In this document: positions 35,428-44,122 of the stretch, in pieces
Layout of the letters: each line of letters starts with the position of its first letter
Numbering within the stretch: position 1 is the stretch's first letter
The notes under the pieces: generated by a model
Told to the model about the DNA's origin: nothing
The model's input: only the letters and a program-made list of their open reading frames with translations
Databases searched by the model: none
Source: Nonomuraea jabiensis
GTDB lineage: Bacteria; Actinomycetota; Actinomycetes; Streptosporangiales; Streptosporangiaceae
Direction: 5' to 3'
DNA: 64,000 bases
NCBI RefSeq assembly: GCF_014204795.1
Contig: NZ_JACHMB010000001.1
Span: 3,658,001-3,722,000 of the forward strand
Position numbers and translations under genes: made by a program

Positions 35428-35622
35428 ATGACTGCTGTCTTGGGCAAGCTCGGCGACAGGATTCTGGACAGGCTCGTCCCGAAGGCGTCCGCCAAGGCGG
35501 CCGCGGAGTGGTACGTGCACTGCTACTGCAGGGAGCGTTCCGACTTCAGGAAGCTCTGCACGACCGCCGGCGGCACCACCCGCTGCGGGGCCTGCTACGC
35601 CTTCAGGGTCTGCGGCGGCTAG
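35428..35622 (+). CDS. Cysteine-rich precursor peptide A
   Basis: The 64-residue peptide has no hydrophobic signal sequence. Its amphipathic N-terminal region (DRILDRLVP at residues 10-18) and AKA at 22-24 form a leader-like segment. The C-terminal half has six cysteines (32, 34, 44, 53, 56, 62) and ends C-G-A-C-Y-A-F-R-V-C-G-G. The leader aligns without gaps with the peptide of cassette B (DRLLELIAP, then ARA), and both share C-G-x-C-x5-C. I infer a precursor that becomes disulfide-linked, exported by the adjacent ABC protein and trimmed by S26 peptidase. The ribosome binding site is AGGGAG at 35416-35421. I recognise no known family. Confidence 0.75.
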   Translation: MTAVLGKLGDRILDRLVPKASAKAAAEWYVHCYCRERSDFRKLCTTAGGTTRCGACYAFRVCGG

Positions 35623-35712
35623 GTAGAGCTCGCGGACCGGCGGCGGCCACCTCCGCCGCCGGTCCGCGAACACGAGGGTGCTGCTGTTCACCGCCTGAAG
35701 AGGGGTTGTCCG

Positions 35713-36210
35713 ATGCCTTTCCTGATCGTCGCCGTCGTGCTGGTCGGCCTGCTGTGCCTGCTGGACCTGGTGCTCACCCTGGGCGTGCTGCGCCGGCTCC
35801 GCGAGCACACCGCCGAGCTGGAACGCCTCGCAGGGACCTCGACGCTCATGCCGTACGATCCCCGCGTGCTGGTCGGGCGCACGCTGCCGCAGGACGTGGC
35901 GGGAGCGCGGCTCGTGGGCTTCTTCGACGTCGGCTGCGACACCTGCCACGAGCGAGCGCCGCAGTTCGCCGCGCGGGCCAAGGGGCAGAGCGCCCTGGCG
36001 GTCGTCTCCGGCGCCGCCGACGAGGCCGCGGACCTGGTCGAGGTGGTGGGCGGCGTGGCGAGCGTCGTCACGGGCGAGGACGCGCTGCGCATCGTGCAGG
36101 CTCTCGACATCCACGCGTTCCCCACGTTCCTGAGGGCCGACCAGGACGGCAGAGTCGTGGCCGCGGACACGGACCTGACCGACCTCGTCGCCATGGCACC
36201 GGCGAGGTGA
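35713..36210 (+). CDS. Membrane-anchored thioredoxin-like (TlpA/MauD-type) protein, cassette A
   Basis: The 165-residue protein has one N-terminal transmembrane segment (about 3-25), a linker helix LRRLREHTAELERL, then a thioredoxin-fold domain outside the membrane with redox motif C75-D-T-C78 (FFDVGCDTCHERAP) and a cis-Pro near IHAFPTF. TlpA/MauD-type proteins reduce or isomerise disulfides of exported partners; MauD is needed to fold the six-disulfide MauA. The direct neighbour here is a six-cysteine peptide. ATG 35713 has GAGGGG upstream. Its stop overlaps the ABC gene (GTGA). Confidence 0.8.
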   Translation: MPFLIVAVVLVGLLCLLDLVLTLGVLRRLREHTAELERLAGTSTLMPYDPRVLVGRTLPQDVAGARLVGFFDVGCDTCHERAPQFAARAKGQSALAVVSGAADEAADLVEVVGGVASVVTGEDALRIVQALDIHAFPTFLRADQDGRVVAADTDLTDLVAMAPAR

Positions 36211-38012
36211 CCCGTCGCGCCGCCACCCTGGCGCTGCTGTGCTGGCGGGCCGGGCCGGTGCTGGCGGCGTCCCAGCTGGTCGCCACGGTCCTGGCCGGGC
36301 TGCTGCCCTCGGCCACCGTGTGGGCCACCAAGATGCTCGTCGACGGGCTGGCGACGGGCCGGCCGGAACGCGTTCTGGCGCCGGTCGCCGCCCTCGTCGT
36401 GCTGGGGCTGGTCGCCGGGGTGCTGCCGCAGCTGACCGGCTACCTGCGGGGCGAGACGGATCGCCGGCTGGACCTGCTGCTGCAGGATCGCCTGTACACG
36501 CGGGTGAACACGTTCCACGGCCTGTCGCGGTTCGAGAACCCGGTGTTCCTCGACGAGCTGCGCATGGCCGCGCAGGCGACGGGCAACGCGATGGGGCCGA
36601 TCACCTCGGGCCTGTTCGACCTCGGGCGCAACGTCATCGCCCTGGCCGGGCTCCTCACCGCCCTCGCCGTGCTGAGCCCGCTCATGGCGGGCCTGGTGGC
36701 GCTCGCGGCGCTGCCCGTCCTCGCGGCGCGGATGTCCCTGGAGAAGCGGCGGATCAGGATGATCGCCGGACAGTCCGCCGCGGCCCGGCGGCAGATCTTC
36801 TACTCCTCCCTGATCACCGACGTGGAGGCCGCCAAGGAGGTCCGGCTCTTCGGGCTGGGCGACTTCCTCAAGCGCCGGGTGCTCGGCGAGCTGGCCGTCC
36901 TGCAGTCGGGGGAGCGGCGGCTGGACCAGCGGGAGGCGTTCACGCAGTCGGCGCTCGCGGCGCTGTCCGCCGCGGTCAGCGGCGCCGGGCTGCTCTGGGC
37001 GGTGTACTCCGCGCTGGACGGCCGGCTCACCCTCGGCGACGTGACCGCGTTCGCCGCCGCCGTGGCGGGCACGCAGGCCGCGCTGACCGCCACCGTGGAC
37101 AACGCCGCGAACGCCCGCCAGGCGCTGCTCCTGTTCGCCCACCACGAACGGGTGATGTCGCTGCCCGGCGACCTGCCCACACCGGGGGAGCCGCAGGCGC
37201 TGCCCGCGCTGCGCCGCGGCATCGAGCTGCACGACGTGTGGTTCCGGTACGACGAGAGCCATCCCTGGGTGCTGCGCGGGGTGGACCTGACGATCCCCCA
37301 CGGCGCCTCGGTCGCGCTGGTGGGACTCAACGGAGCCGGCAAGAGCACGCTGATCAAGCTGCTGTGCCGCTTCTACGACCCGTCCCGCGGCGCGATCCTC
37401 TGGGACGGCATCGACATCCGCGACGTGCCACCCGCCGAGCTGCGCGCCAGGATGGGCGTGCTCTTCCAGGACTACATGAGCTACGACCTGACCGCGGCGG
37501 AGAACATCGGGGTGGGCGAGGTCGAGGCGATGTCCGACCGCGCCAGGCTCCAGGCCGCCGCCGAGCTGGCGGGCGCGCACGAGACCGTCCGGGCACTGCC
37601 CCGGGGCTACGACACCATGCTGAGCCGCGTCTTCTTCGGCCCCGAGGACGACGACGACCCGCAGGCGGGGGTGACGCTCTCCGGAGGCCAGTGGCAGCGC
37701 CTGGCCCTGGCCCGCGCTCTGGTGCGCGAGCGCCGTGACCTGCTCATCCTCGACGAGCCCAGCTCCGGCCTGGACGCGCAGGCCGAGTACGAGGTGCACC
37801 GGCGGCTGCGCGAGCACCGCGCGGGCAACACCAGCCTGCTGGTCTCGCACCGGCTCGGAGCGGTCCGCGACGCCGACCTGATCGTGGTGCTCGGCGACGG
37901 CCGGATCATCGAGCGGGGCACCCACGACGAGCTGATCGCGCTGGGCGGCCGGTACGCCCACCTGTTCGCCACCCAGGCCAGCGGCTACCGCGAGGGCGCC
38001 GACCTCGGCTGA
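36207..38012 (+). CDS. ABC exporter (fused membrane and ATPase domains), cassette A
   Basis: The 601-residue half-transporter has a membrane domain of about six helices (residues 1-310) and an ATPase with Walker A GLNGAGKST near 372, signature LSGGQWQRLALARAL, Walker B LLILDEPSSGLD and switch His in VSHRLGAV. It lacks an N-terminal C39 peptidase, so leader removal must be done by another enzyme, plausibly the S26 peptidase. The GTG start overlaps the thioredoxin-like stop. The 3' end overlaps the convergent S26 peptidase of cassette B by 28 bp. Confidence 0.88.
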   Translation: MTRRAATLALLCWRAGPVLAASQLVATVLAGLLPSATVWATKMLVDGLATGRPERVLAPVAALVVLGLVAGVLPQLTGYLRGETDRRLDLLLQDRLYTRVNTFHGLSRFENPVFLDELRMAAQATGNAMGPITSGLFDLGRNVIALAGLLTALAVLSPLMAGLVALAALPVLAARMSLEKRRIRMIAGQSAAARRQIFYSSLITDVEAAKEVRLFGLGDFLKRRVLGELAVLQSGERRLDQREAFTQSALAALSAAVSGAGLLWAVYSALDGRLTLGDVTAFAAAVAGTQAALTATVDNAANARQALLLFAHHERVMSLPGDLPTPGEPQALPALRRGIELHDVWFRYDESHPWVLRGVDLTIPHGASVALVGLNGAGKSTLIKLLCRFYDPSRGAILWDGIDIRDVPPAELRARMGVLFQDYMSYDLTAAENIGVGEVEAMSDRARLQAAAELAGAHETVRALPRGYDTMLSRVFFGPEDDDDPQAGVTLSGGQWQRLALARALVRERRDLLILDEPSSGLDAQAEYEVHRRLREHRAGNTSLLVSHRLGAVRDADLIVVLGDGRIIERGTHDELIALGGRYAHLFATQASGYREGADLG

Positions 38013-38461
38013 TCGACCTTGCGCAGCACCACGCCGAACAGCCGATCCGCCGTCAGGTAGCCGGACTGCCGGGAGTCGAGCGAGTGGTCCGGATTGTCGC
38101 CCAGCACCACCAGGCGTCCGCCCGGCACCCGCGTGCCCGGCTCGGCCCGCAGCGCGGGGACGGTGTCGCGCGGGATCGGGTCACCCGGGACGGCCACGAC
38201 CCGCTTGATGATCCAGCGCGGCCCCATCCGAGGCCCGCGCGGGCGCTCGCCGGGCCGGGCCTGGGCGAAGCCGCTCAGCACGACGACCTGGCCGGCACGC
38301 AGCGAACCGGGCGGCGTCCGCCGTACGAGCACGCGCTCGCCCGGCCGGTACGCCGGCAGCATGCTCTCCCCCTGGACGGTCACCACCAGGTACCGCCGGC
38401 GCAACCGGGCGACGGCGAGAGCCACGCCGAGCACGGCGAGCATGGCGATCGCGCCGGTCAC
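37985..38461 (-). CDS. S26-family signal peptidase, cassette B
   Basis: The 158-residue peptidase is paralogous to that at 31981-32427. It has an N-terminal transmembrane helix (AIAMLAVLGVALAVARL), the nucleophile in VQGESMLPAYRPGERVLV, the Lys motif WIIKRVVAVPGDPIP and GDNPDHSLDSRQSGYL. The GTG start at 38461 overlaps the stop of the ABC gene (GTGA), so the peptidase is translated with the exporter. That coupling supports a shared role in peptide maturation and release. Confidence 0.82.
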   Translation of the reverse strand: MTGAIAMLAVLGVALAVARLRRRYLVVTVQGESMLPAYRPGERVLVRRTPPGSLRAGQVVVLSGFAQARPGERPRGPRMGPRWIIKRVVAVPGDPIPRDTVPALRAEPGTRVPGGRLVVLGDNPDHSLDSRQSGYLTADRLFGVVLRKVDQPRSAPSR

Positions 38462-40302
38462 CCCGGCACCTCCACGTCGTCCCGGTAGCCGGTCGCCTGC
38501 CGGGCGAACAGCTCGGCGTACGTGCCGCCGCCGGCCAGCAGGCCGGCATGCGTGCCCTCCTCGGCGACGACGCCGCCGGCCAGCACCACGATCCGGTCGG
38601 CCGAGCGGACCGCGCCGAGGCGGTGGGTGATGACCACGCTGGTGCGCCCCGACCGCAGCGTGGCGAGCCGGCCGTGCACCTCGTACTCGGCCTCGGGGTC
38701 CAGGCCGGAGCTGGGCTCGTCGAGGATCATCAGGTCCCGGTCGCGGCGCAGGAACGCCCTGGCCAGCGCCAGCCGCTGCCACTGCCCGCCGGAGAGCAGC
38801 ACCCCGGAGTCCGCGTCGCTCTCCCCGTCGTCCGGGTCCTGGGCAAAGCCACGGCTCAGCAGCGTGCGATAGCCGTACGGCAGCGCCGCGAGCGCGTCGT
38901 GGACGCCGGCGTCGCGGGCCGCCCGCTCGATCCGCTCCTGGTCCGGGGCGGCGCCGAGGTCGCCCACCGCGATGTTGTCGGCCGCCGTCAGCTCGTACGC
39001 CACGAAGTCCTGGAAGACGGCGCCGATCCGGGCGCGCAGCGCCTCCGGCGGCACGTCGCGGAGGTCCACGCCGTCCCACAGGATCGCCCCGCGCGTCGGG
39101 TCGTAGAACCGGCACAGGAGCTTGACCAGCGTGCTCTTGCCGGTGCCGTTGCGCCCGACCAGCGCGACCGTGTGCCCGTTCGGGATGAACAGGTTGACGC
39201 CGCGCAGGATCCACGGATGGTCCGGGCTGTAGCGGAACCAGACGTCGCGCAGCTCGATGCCCCGGCGCAGGGGCGGCAGCGCCGGGCGGGCGCCCGGCGC
39301 CGGCAGGTCGGGGCCGTCGTCGACGATGGCGACGTGGTGGTGGAAGGTCAGCAGGTGCTCGTACGCCATCACGCCGGCCGCCACCGTGCCGCTCAGCGCC
39401 GCCTGCACGCCGGCGACCGCCGCCACGAACATCGACACGTCCCCCACGCTCAGCCGCCCCTGACCGGCCGCGAGGATCGCCCAGACCAGTCCCGCGCCGG
39501 CCACGACCGCCGCGGCGCCGGCCAGGCCCGCCTGGACGGCGAGCTCGCGCCGGTCCAGCCGGCGTCGGGCGGCGTTCACGGTGCGCAGCTCGGCCAGCAT
39601 GCGAAGGCGCAGGAAGGCGCCGAGGTCGAACAGCCGGATCTCCTTGGCGGCGTCCGCGGTGGACATGAGCTGCGCGTAGAAGATCTCGCGGCGCTCGGCC
39701 GGCCCGATCCGCCACAGCATCGCGGCCCGCTGCCGCGACATCCGCAGCTCGATGAGCAGGCCCGGGAGGGCGGACAGCAGGACCAGAACGGTGAAGGCGG
39801 AGTTGACGAGCGCCAGGGACCCGACGAAGCCGGCGACGGTCACCGTGCCGCGGGCCGCCGTGAGCGCGGTGTCGACCAGCCTGCCGGGGTTGCTCGCGCT
39901 CTGCTGGGCCAGGCGCAGCCGGTCGAGGAACGCCGGGCTCTCGAACCGGGCCAGCCCCGTGACGCGGGACACCGCCGCGAACAGCTCGTCCTTGGCCCGC
40001 AGCGCCGCGCGGCGGTCCACTTCGGCGCGCAGGTAGTGTCCGGCGTGCGCCGCCGCCGCGGCCACCGTGGTGACGACGGCGATCGCCACCGCCAGAGCGA
40101 GCAGCGCGCCGGTCCGCCGCGCCGCCACCCCGTCCAGCACGGCCCTGGTCAGCCAGGCCACCGCGATCGGGGTGGCGGCGCCCACCAGCGTGACCGCCAG
40201 GTATCCGAGCACGTGGACCGGCGCCGACCGCCACACCGTCGCGGCGGCGCGCCCGGCGCATCGCGCCAGGCCCCGCGCCGCCTGCGGCCGGCCGTCGCTC
40301 AC
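38458..40302 (-). CDS. ABC exporter (fused membrane and ATPase domains), cassette B
   Basis: The 614-residue half-transporter is paralogous to the cassette A exporter. The membrane domain covers about residues 1-315. The ATPase has Walker A GRNGTGKST, signature LSGGQWQRLALARAF, Walker B LMILDEPSSGLD and switch His in ITHRLGAV. A conserved stretch, RGIELRDVWFRYSPDHPWIL, matches that in the cassette A exporter closely. There is no C39 domain. It begins at GTG 40302, overlapping the thioredoxin-like gene stop, and its own stop overlaps the S26 start, giving a chain of coupled genes. Confidence 0.88.
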   Translation of the reverse strand: MSDGRPQAARGLARCAGRAAATVWRSAPVHVLGYLAVTLVGAATPIAVAWLTRAVLDGVAARRTGALLALAVAIAVVTTVAAAAAHAGHYLRAEVDRRAALRAKDELFAAVSRVTGLARFESPAFLDRLRLAQQSASNPGRLVDTALTAARGTVTVAGFVGSLALVNSAFTVLVLLSALPGLLIELRMSRQRAAMLWRIGPAERREIFYAQLMSTADAAKEIRLFDLGAFLRLRMLAELRTVNAARRRLDRRELAVQAGLAGAAAVVAGAGLVWAILAAGQGRLSVGDVSMFVAAVAGVQAALSGTVAAGVMAYEHLLTFHHHVAIVDDGPDLPAPGARPALPPLRRGIELRDVWFRYSPDHPWILRGVNLFIPNGHTVALVGRNGTGKSTLVKLLCRFYDPTRGAILWDGVDLRDVPPEALRARIGAVFQDFVAYELTAADNIAVGDLGAAPDQERIERAARDAGVHDALAALPYGYRTLLSRGFAQDPDDGESDADSGVLLSGGQWQRLALARAFLRRDRDLMILDEPSSGLDPEAEYEVHGRLATLRSGRTSVVITHRLGAVRSADRIVVLAGGVVAEEGTHAGLLAGGGTYAELFARQATGYRDDVEVPG

Positions 40303-40856
40303 GCGGGCGACCCGGCCGGCAGCCGGTCGAGGCGGGGCGCCACCGCGAGCAGCCTGCCGCCCGCGGCCAGCTGGAGGAGGGTCGGGAACACGTGCACGCC
40401 GAACGTGTCGGCGAGCGGCTTGGCCGCGTCGTCCACGATCACCTGAGCCACGGGCGCGAGCGCCGAGACCACCTGCGCGGGATCGCCCGACCGGCTGTCG
40501 ACCACCACCAGGACGCGCGCCGGGTCCTGGCCCGCCGCCCAGGAGGCGAGCTCCGGGATCTGCTCGCGGCAGCCCTGGCAGTCGGGCGACAGGAACGCGA
40601 CGACCGTCCCTTCGGGCAGGAGGTCGCGCGTGACGCGGTTCCCGTCCACGGTGGTGGCGGCGAACTCGCCGACGACGTCACCGGCGGCCGGACCTCCGCC
40701 GCCCGCGCCGGGGGCGCCCATCATGCCGACCATCTCGTACAGGGCGTCCAGCAGCTTGGTGTGCTCCCGGAGCCGCCGGACCAGGCCGAGCATCAGCATC
40801 ATGTTCACCAGGCACAGGGCGCCGAGGAGGGCCACGACGGCGATCAGATAGGACAC
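40299..40856 (-). CDS. Membrane-anchored thioredoxin-like (TlpA/MauD-type) protein, cassette B
   Basis: The 185-residue protein has an N-terminal transmembrane segment (3-26), the same VRRLREHT linker as its cassette A paralogue, a Gly/Ala spacer (about 44-60) and a thioredoxin domain with C93-Q-G-C96 (FLSPDCQGCREQIP) and cis-Pro in VHVFPTLL. It probably handles disulfides of the neighbouring eight-cysteine peptide outside the membrane. GTG 40856 has a strong GGAGG at about 9 nt. It is 96 bp downstream of the peptide gene. Confidence 0.82.
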   Translation of the reverse strand: MSYLIAVVALLGALCLVNMMLMLGLVRRLREHTKLLDALYEMVGMMGAPGAGGGGPAAGDVVGEFAATTVDGNRVTRDLLPEGTVVAFLSPDCQGCREQIPELASWAAGQDPARVLVVVDSRSGDPAQVVSALAPVAQVIVDDAAKPLADTFGVHVFPTLLQLAAGGRLLAVAPRLDRLPAGSPA

Positions 40857-40952
40857 AAGACACCTCCATGTCGACAGGACTGCGAAAGGCGCGTGCCCGG
40901 CCCGCACCGGCCGGGCCGGGCACCGGTCATCACCGCTCGGCGATGCCCGTGC

Positions 40953-41135
40953 TCAGGCGCAACGCCAGTACGACTGGCACGACCCGCACGACGAGCTGCC
41001 GTTCGGGTAGTAGCAGCAGTACCTCGCGGAGCCGTAGCCGCGGCAGCACTCCCAGTCGCAGTCGGCCGCCCGGGCCACGGAGTGCGGCGCGATCAGCTCG
41101 AGGAGCCGGTCGGCCATTCTGGTCACGACGCGCAT
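40953..41135 (-). CDS. Cysteine-rich precursor peptide B
   Basis: The 60-residue peptide has an amphipathic leader (DRLLELIAP at 9-17, ARA at 21-23) and a core with eight cysteines (26, 30, 31, 40, 41, 50, 53, 59). It ends in C-G-S-C-Q-S-Y-W-R-C-A, the same C-G-x-C-x5-C plan as peptide A. The leader alignment to peptide A needs no gap; the core is strongly diverged and rich in Tyr, Ser, Gly and Arg. There is no Sec signal. AAGGAAGG sits upstream of ATG 41135. I infer an exported, disulfide-rich product; its activity is unknown. Confidence 0.78.
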   Translation of the reverse strand: MRVVTRMADRLLELIAPHSVARAADCDWECCRGYGSARYCCYYPNGSSSCGSCQSYWRCA

Positions 41136-41254
41136 CGAACCTTCCTTTCGCTCGTCCCGGCGGGTCCGCGCCCGCCCGTGCGGAAGCGGTACGCCGGACC
41201 AATGCCGCCGTCCCGCCTCGCCGTCGCAGCCTGCGCCAGAGGTCTGAGCGATTT

Positions 41255-41272
41255 CTCAACGAATTCTTAACG
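41255..41272 (-). promoter_or_regulatory. Heptamer direct repeats CGTTAAG-N4-CGTTGAG, candidate SARP site
   Basis: On the minus strand two near-identical heptamers are spaced exactly 11 bp start to start (4-bp gap), the hallmark arrangement of SARP operators. They lie about 120 bp upstream of the peptide B start and downstream of the SARP B gene. The exact SARP that binds is unknown. Confidence 0.5.
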
Positions 41273-41315
41273 GCCTGTTCCGGCAGCTCAGGCGGGTGAT
41301 CGCAGGCGCGGCGGA

Positions 41316-44036
41316 TCAGGGACGGTGGAAGGAGACGATGCGCTCGCGGACCTTCGCCGCCTGCGCGTCGCCGACGGTGTCGAAGAACTCCGCCGCCTGC
41401 TTCCAGGCGTCGAGCGCGGCCGCGATGTCACCCGCGGCGACGTGCGTCTCGCCCAGGCGGACCAGCGTCTCGGCGGCCGCGTGCGGGTCGTCGCAGCCGT
41501 GCAGCAGCTCGGCCGCCCGCTCGAAGCACGCCACCGCCTGCGCGTAGTCGCCTTTGAGGTGCAGGACGTGGGCGACGCTGTCCCACGCGTGCCCCTCGCC
41601 CTGGGCGTACCCGAGGTCGGCGAGGAGCCGCTGGGCCCGGCGGCAGTCGGCCAGCGCCTCGTCGTACGCGCCGAGCTGGGCCCGCAGCCAGCCGGCGTTG
41701 TTCAGCGCCCGCGCCTCGCCGACGACGTCGCCGGCCTGCCGGAACAGCTCCAGCGCGTGCAGGGTGTGGCTCAGCGCCTCCTCGGGCCGCGTCCGGCTCA
41801 GCGCGACGGTCAGGCCGAGGTGGACGTGGGCCCGCAGGACGGGTTCGCCGAGGTCGCGGTGGAGCTCGACGGCCCGCTCGAAGTGCTCGACCGCCTCGCC
41901 GTCGCGGCCGAGCCGGGCGTGGGCGCGGGCGATGCTGTTGTGGCAGCGGGCCTCGGCCAGCCGGTCGCCGAGCCGTCCGGCCGCGGCCAGCGCCACCGCA
42001 TGGGTGCGCAGGATCTCCTCCCAGAGGCCACGCCGCTGCATGAACTCCGCGAAGGCCCACGCCAGCTGCCACGCGTGGGCGTCGAACCCGGCCGCGGTGG
42101 CCTCCACCAGCAGCGCGGGCAGCGCCACCAATGCGTCGGCGTACCACCCCAGGGCCTCCGCAGGATCGGCGAACCGCTCCACCACGGTGCCCCGCGCCGG
42201 CGCGTCCAGGGGCAGGTTGTCGCGGTGCGGGTAACACATCCCGTTCGCGGCGCAGGCCGAGTGCAGGTAGTGGTCCAGCAGCCGCCGCGTCGCCGACCGC
42301 CGTGCTGCCCGGGTGTCGGCGGCCCGCGCCTGCTCCGAGGCGTACACGCGCAGCAGGTCGTGCAGGCGCAGCCGGCCGGGCGCGCGGATCTCGACCAGGT
42401 TGGCGCGGTCGAGGTGCGCGGCCAGCTCCCGCGTGCGCGCCACCGGCAGAGCGGCCAGGCTCGCCGCCGCCGACAGCGGCACGTGCGGCCCGGGGTGCTG
42501 CCCGAGCCGCCGGAACAGCCGGGCCGCCGGCACGGGCAGGTCCCGGTACGAGCGCCCGAACACGTGGCGCAGGTCGATCGCGGGGTCGCTGTGCGCGAAC
42601 GGTTCGAGGTCGGCGGCGGCCCGTTCGAGGTCCGCGGCGGCCTCGGCCAGCGGCAGATCGGTGCGCCGCGCCAGCTGCGCCGCGACGATCGCCAGCGCCA
42701 GCGGCAGCCGGCCGCACCGCCGGATGATGTTCGCGGTGGCCTCCGGCTCGGCCGCCGGGCGGGCCTCGCCCAGCCACGCCACCAGGAGGTCGTACGCGTC
42801 GTCGCCGGGCAGGACGTCCAGGCCGACCAGGTGCGCCCCCGCCGTGACCGCGAGCCCGGACAGCTCGGAGCGGCCGGTCACCAGCGTCAGGCACCCCGGC
42901 GCGGTGGCCAGCAGCGGGCGGACCTGGGTGGCGCTGCGGGCGTCGTCGAGCACGACCAGGACCCGGCGGCAGTCCAGCAGGCTGCGGTAGAGCCCGATCT
43001 GCGCCTCCACGCCCGACGGCACCTGCGACTCCGCGACCCCGAGCGCGCCGAGGAACCGGGGCAGCACCACGGCCCCGTCGGCCGGGTCGATCGTGCTGAG
43101 ATCGGCGTACAGCTGCCCGTCGGGAAAGCGGTCGCGGTGCAGGTGGGCCCAGCGCAGGGCGAGCGACGACTTGCCCACCCCGGGCGGCCCGGAGATCGCG
43201 CAGACCGCCGCGGTGGCCGGGTGTTCGCCGATCGCGGCCAGCCGTTCCAGCTCGGCCGACCGGCCGACGAAGTGCCGCAGGCCGACCGGCAGCTGTGCCG
43301 GGACCGGGCGCGCGGTCTCGGTCGTGCCGGCGGGCCGCAGCAGCTTCCGGTGGACGCGCCGCAGCTCCGTACCCGGTTCGACGCCCAGCTCCTCGGCGAG
43401 CGTCCGGCGTACCCGGGCGAAGTGGGCCAGGGCCTCGGCGGTCCGGCCCCACGCGTGCAGCGCCTCGATCAGCGCGGCGGCCACCAGTTCGTCCAGGGGG
43501 TACTCCTCGGCCAGCGGCGACAGCGCCGACACCGCGGCGGAGGCGTCCCGGCCGGTCACCACCCGCGCCCAGCGCAGCAGGAGCTCCCTGCGCTCGTCGC
43601 GCAGGCGGTGGCGGGCCCGTTCGGCCCATTCGCCGGGCAGCCCGGTCAGCGGATCGCCACGCCACAGCGCCAGGGCCGCGGCCAGCGGCGGCACCGGGTC
43701 CGGTACGGCCATCGCCTGGTCTGCGAGGCCGCGGAAGCGCGGCACGTCCACCGCGGACTCGTCCACGTCGAGCAGGTAACCCCCGAGCCGGCGGACGACG
43801 GCGCCCTCATCGGCGAGCACGTCGCGCCGGACGCGGGTGATGATCGTGTACAGGGTGCGCCGCGCGCCGGGCGGGACCTGCTCGCCCCAGACCCGGGCGA
43901 GGAGCGTGTCGACCGGCACGACCCGGCCGACCTCCCAGGCGAGCGCGGCCAGAGCGAGCGCGACCTGCGGAGGGCGCACGGGCCGGCTCTGCCCCGAGCG
44001 CTCCACCTCCACCGGGCCGAGTAACCGGATCAGCAC
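41316..44036 (-). CDS. SARP-type regulator with NB-ARC and TPR domains, cassette B
   Basis: The 906-residue regulator has an N-terminal winged helix (LIRLLGPVEVERSG, then PVDTLLARVWGEQ), an activator domain (to about residue 232), an NB-ARC ATPase with Walker A GPPGVGKS (283-290), and C-terminal TPRs (for example AEARCHNSIARAHARLGRDG). It sits upstream of and on the same strand as peptide B. It is transcribed divergently from the MauE-like gene at 44123. It probably activates the peptide unit, which also carries the spaced heptamers. Confidence 0.88.
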   Translation of the reverse strand: MLIRLLGPVEVERSGQSRPVRPPQVALALAALAWEVGRVVPVDTLLARVWGEQVPPGARRTLYTIITRVRRDVLADEGAVVRRLGGYLLDVDESAVDVPRFRGLADQAMAVPDPVPPLAAALALWRGDPLTGLPGEWAERARHRLRDERRELLLRWARVVTGRDASAAVSALSPLAEEYPLDELVAAALIEALHAWGRTAEALAHFARVRRTLAEELGVEPGTELRRVHRKLLRPAGTTETARPVPAQLPVGLRHFVGRSAELERLAAIGEHPATAAVCAISGPPGVGKSSLALRWAHLHRDRFPDGQLYADLSTIDPADGAVVLPRFLGALGVAESQVPSGVEAQIGLYRSLLDCRRVLVVLDDARSATQVRPLLATAPGCLTLVTGRSELSGLAVTAGAHLVGLDVLPGDDAYDLLVAWLGEARPAAEPEATANIIRRCGRLPLALAIVAAQLARRTDLPLAEAAADLERAAADLEPFAHSDPAIDLRHVFGRSYRDLPVPAARLFRRLGQHPGPHVPLSAAASLAALPVARTRELAAHLDRANLVEIRAPGRLRLHDLLRVYASEQARAADTRAARRSATRRLLDHYLHSACAANGMCYPHRDNLPLDAPARGTVVERFADPAEALGWYADALVALPALLVEATAAGFDAHAWQLAWAFAEFMQRRGLWEEILRTHAVALAAAGRLGDRLAEARCHNSIARAHARLGRDGEAVEHFERAVELHRDLGEPVLRAHVHLGLTVALSRTRPEEALSHTLHALELFRQAGDVVGEARALNNAGWLRAQLGAYDEALADCRRAQRLLADLGYAQGEGHAWDSVAHVLHLKGDYAQAVACFERAAELLHGCDDPHAAAETLVRLGETHVAAGDIAAALDAWKQAAEFFDTVGDAQAAKVRERIVSFHRP

Positions 44037-44122
44037 GACGGTCCACCCCTTGCTCGTGGATCTTCGAGAGTAACGCAGTGAGGCTCTTGCCGGATTTGCG
44101 TGGCCGTGGCAGGTTGCGGTCT

